Positions 61,707 through 64,000 of a DNA stretch of 64,000 nt are shown here, one piece after another. The notes below the pieces were generated by a model, which saw nothing but the letters and a program-made list of their open reading frames with translations, was not told where the DNA came from and made no database searches. How positions within the stretch are numbered: position 1 is the first letter of the stretch; every line of letters starts with the position of its first letter. Where the stretch lies: the NCBI RefSeq assembly GCF_003013715.1, contig NC_072813.1:2418001-2482000 (forward strand), written 5' to 3'. This stretch comes from Candidozyma auris. Its lineage: Eukaryota > Ascomycota > Pichiomycetes > Serinales > Metschnikowiaceae. The translations under genes were made by a program, and so were the position numbers.

Positions 61707-63641
61707 TCATAGCTTCGTTAATTTCTTATAAAGATCACCCTCTGGAATTAGCTGGCCCAATTCCTCTAAGGTCACATCGAGCTGCAATGTCTTCGATGCA
61801 TCCAACACCACAAGCTTGTACATGTTGTGGTTGTTGTTGGCGTTCACCTCGTTGTTGCTAGTAATGATGTCAAACAAAAGGCCATGGCGGTAGAGTTTGT
61901 CCCAACTGTCTCGCATGACTTTTGCCGACCAAATTCGCTGGCTGACTTTTATTCCTGCAAGAACGAAGTTGTCTAGGTGCGATGTGTTGGACGATAACGT
62001 GGTGGCCTCTGCATTGAACTGTTTCATCATCTCAGTATACTCCTTGTAAGCGAGGTTGAAGTTGACATGCGGAGTGTCTGCTTTGGCGATCCAGCGAGCT
62101 GCGGCTATGGAAAGCAACAACTCAGTGTTCGATAATGACTTGACAATTGACTGGACGGGGCTGTGAGATTGCATCAGTAGATACTCCGCTGCTTTACCAT
62201 CGTCTAGAAACGGGCTTCCGGGAGTAATGAGCGACACAGGTAACATGAAGCAGTTATTGAACTGCTGGTATTTTTTGGTGGAGAAGAATATGCGATACAC
62301 CACCCTAGTGAGCTGGGAGGGGCGGCTGAAGGCTTCGTCTACCTTTTCATTCCATTGTATGGGGTATTGTTTGTCCTTGAAATTTTCCATCGCAGTTGGG
62401 TGAACTAGTAGAGATAGTTTTGCGTTATTCCAAAACTCCTCGATTGATGAGGATTCATGAGTTGTGATCATTCGTTGACTAAATCTGCTTCGAACACGCT
62501 TTTCTAGTAGCTCTCTCGTTGTTATCTTGGTGCTTATACCAAGCACACAAATAGGTACCTTTGAGCTTTGTGATAGATCGAAAAGGTTATATAGGAGAGT
62601 CTGCTTCGTTGAACCTGTAAAGCGCTCTATCTCATCAATCACAAACACTATGGGGGTGCCTCCTGGCGTTTTAGAGTCAAGCGCTAGTAAAATATTGGTG
62701 AACGTGTCGCTGATAGCACGCTGCTCAAACGTCCTTTTGTTAGCGTCGTCAGAGGTGGCATTGACATCTAACTGACGCGCTATTTCTCTCAAGGCTAGTT
62801 TATCATCACTGTGATGGGTAGCATTGAGTTTGACGGTGATGAACAGCCTGCCATATTGCTTCTGAAGGTTCTCTAGGGCTCGATTGACCACCAATGACTT
62901 TCCTGTACCTCTTGGTCCGATAAGAAGCCCCGAAGTGCCTTCTCCGTCGCAAATTGTGTGCTGTAGCATCTTATAGATCTCTTTGTATGTGGGTGCAAGC
63001 AGACACTCATCGAAGAAGGGGAAGTCTCTACCAGTAAGCTGAGACATTATGATTCGCTTCATGAGCTCAATGTCGCCGGCGTTGCCGTCAGACAGCGAAT
63101 CTAGCGCCCTGTGTTTGTTCTCATTACCGTCTTGAACATTTTTCTCTGGGACCTCTTCCTTGAAATTCTTTTGACCGTCTGGTCCCACCTGATCCGCTGA
63201 TCTTCCACTATTCAAAGTCTGTGCAGCACCTTCGTTGGTACCAGCAGCATTCGCTCCTTCGTGTGGCATCATAGGTATTAATTTGACCCGTTTCTTAGGT
63301 TTTTTCTCATTCGCCTCACGCAACTCTTGGATTCCCGTGAGAAGGACCCTCTTCTTTGGTCTTTGCTCGATCTCTCTCGCCTGCTTGAGCTCCTCGATGC
63401 CTGAAAGAACTAGTCGTTTGCGAGGCTTAATTACCGGCCCCGCATCAACTTCAACCTTAGGTTTTGGCGCTGAATCTACCTCGGGGGCATCAAAGAAGAG
63501 CTCTTCCTCAGAACTGAGTTCGTCCACGGTGCGAGGTTTCCTCTCACTCTGAAGCCGCTGCACAAATTTATCACGTTTCAATTCCTCGAGCAGAGCTCTC
63601 TTGATGGAATTGAACTCCCCGGTGAAGTCCAGGTATGACAT
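61707..63641 (-). CDS. ORC4: Origin recognition complex subunit 4
   Basis: AAA+ subunit of ORC. 644 residues, longer than S. cerevisiae Orc4 (529) because of an N-terminal extension. Walker A GPRGTGKS (242-249), Walker B VFVIDEIERF, sensor-like VLGISTK and arginine-rich KRVRSRFSQR are in place, followed by a winged-helix C-terminus. The extension contains two and a partial third copy of a basic PxKR-VLL-x-GI-x-EL motif (separate entry). Confidence 0.93.
   Translation of the reverse strand: MSYLDFTGEFNSIKRALLEELKRDKFVQRLQSERKPRTVDELSSEEELFFDAPEVDSAPKPKVEVDAGPVIKPRKRLVLSGIEELKQAREIEQRPKKRVLLTGIQELREANEKKPKKRVKLIPMMPHEGANAAGTNEGAAQTLNSGRSADQVGPDGQKNFKEEVPEKNVQDGNENKHRALDSLSDGNAGDIELMKRIIMSQLTGRDFPFFDECLLAPTYKEIYKMLQHTICDGEGTSGLLIGPRGTGKSLVVNRALENLQKQYGRLFITVKLNATHHSDDKLALREIARQLDVNATSDDANKRTFEQRAISDTFTNILLALDSKTPGGTPIVFVIDEIERFTGSTKQTLLYNLFDLSQSSKVPICVLGISTKITTRELLEKRVRSRFSQRMITTHESSSIEEFWNNAKLSLLVHPTAMENFKDKQYPIQWNEKVDEAFSRPSQLTRVVYRIFFSTKKYQQFNNCFMLPVSLITPGSPFLDDGKAAEYLLMQSHSPVQSIVKSLSNTELLLSIAAARWIAKADTPHVNFNLAYKEYTEMMKQFNAEATTLSSNTSHLDNFVLAGIKVSQRIWSAKVMRDSWDKLYRHGLLFDIITSNNEVNANNNHNMYKLVVLDASKTLQLDVTLEELGQLIPEGDLYKKLTKL
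63282..63425 (-). repeat. Tandem basic motif in the Orc4 N-terminal extension
   Basis: Residues 73-90 (PRKRLVLSGIEELKQARE) and 95-112 (PKKRVLLTGIQELREANE) are clear duplicates, and PKKRVKL at 115-121 starts a third copy. The period is 20-22 residues. Confidence 0.8.
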
Positions 63642-64000
63642 CGGAGAAGGTGGTTTTTGTTGATAGTCAAGTTCGCGCGCAGGTTATGTTGATAGCTTGG
63701 AGTAGTATGATGGAAGGAAGAGTGGGGAGCTTTTAAGACAAGGGAATCAAGAGGAAGCTCACTGTGTTCGAACAACTTCATGTATTTATTTGCCTTCCAA
63801 TTATATTCAAATGACTTGGTTCAACGGGCGTTGTGAGAACCGCTTGAGGCTCACTTTGCAGCCATCTACCGCTTCAGAGGCTTTGGGGACAGCCAAGTGC
63901 GCAGTGACCAACGAGATCCAAGAAGAGCCACTTTTGGAGCTTTGAAAAGTTGCAAAAATGCTGTGTAATCTGTGCATGCTGGGCAGACAAGCAATGTCTG
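63642..64000. promoter_or_regulatory. ORC4 upstream region to window edge
   Basis: 359 bp. CTTTGCAGCCATC (core 63858-63864) lies 217 bp upstream of the ORC4 start. No gene is seen before the edge. Confidence 0.4.

Overview
This 64 kb window is nuclear DNA from a budding yeast of the CUG-Ser (CTG) clade, most likely in or near the Metschnikowiaceae (Clavispora / Candida auris / Metschnikowia relatives). The gene set is ordinary for such a yeast: RPL27 with one spliceosomal intron (TACTAAC branch point), WRS1, RIB3, DIS3, MPP10, ESP1, MUB1, CCZ1, CTF18, GCD11, SST2, ORC4, PIR and GPI cell-wall proteins. Two places support CUG read as serine. The nucleophile codon of an alpha/beta hydrolase GxSxG motif is CTG, while its nearby paralogue has TCT. 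A CTG codon also follows HPPAGA in an HPP-family protein, where a small hydroxylated residue is usual. The placement within the clade is inference. CTG should be read as Ser throughout.

Layout. 1-12 kb: 3' end of a PDK1-like kinase, RPL27, WRS1, IRC25/PBA3-like, RIB3, DIS3, SFK1. 13-20.5 kb: a cell-surface block with an HPP membrane protein, two tandem yapsin-like aspartyl protease homologues that have lost catalytic residues (the first also carries an in-frame TAA), and a PIR protein with 11 repeats. 20.5-23.2 kb: a gene-poor stretch with two diverged copies of a ~180 bp sequence, then an intron-containing tRNA-Arg(ACG). 23.5-29.8 kb: two Say1-like alpha/beta hydrolases flanking an ARN/SIT-type MFS transporter, all on the minus strand. 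31-40.5 kb: MPP10, MRM2, an RRG8-like gene, a YJL171C/TOS1-like GPI protein, NNF2/acrB and a flavin-reductase-fold protein. 40.9-54.3 kb: ESP1, MUB1, a DUF3074 protein, CCZ1 and CTF18. 54.3-56.1 kb: another gene-poor stretch. 56-64 kb: a membrane-anchored EEP phosphatase/nuclease, GCD11, SST2 and ORC4.

Three things stand out. First, five conserved genes (Say1-like 2, TOS1-like, ESP1, MUB1, CCZ1) each need a small reading-frame correction, nearly always as if one base were missing from a short homopolymer. ESP1 is normally essential, so base-level assembly error is the leading explanation. Second, the heptamer GCAGCCA, usually preceded by TT or TC and with a GCAACCA variant, occurs 22 times by my reading in non-coding DNA and sits in many promoters here. 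It looks like the binding site of an abundant regulatory factor. Third, the hydrolase-transporter-hydrolase cluster could be a siderophore uptake-and-hydrolysis module. This last point is a hypothesis only.
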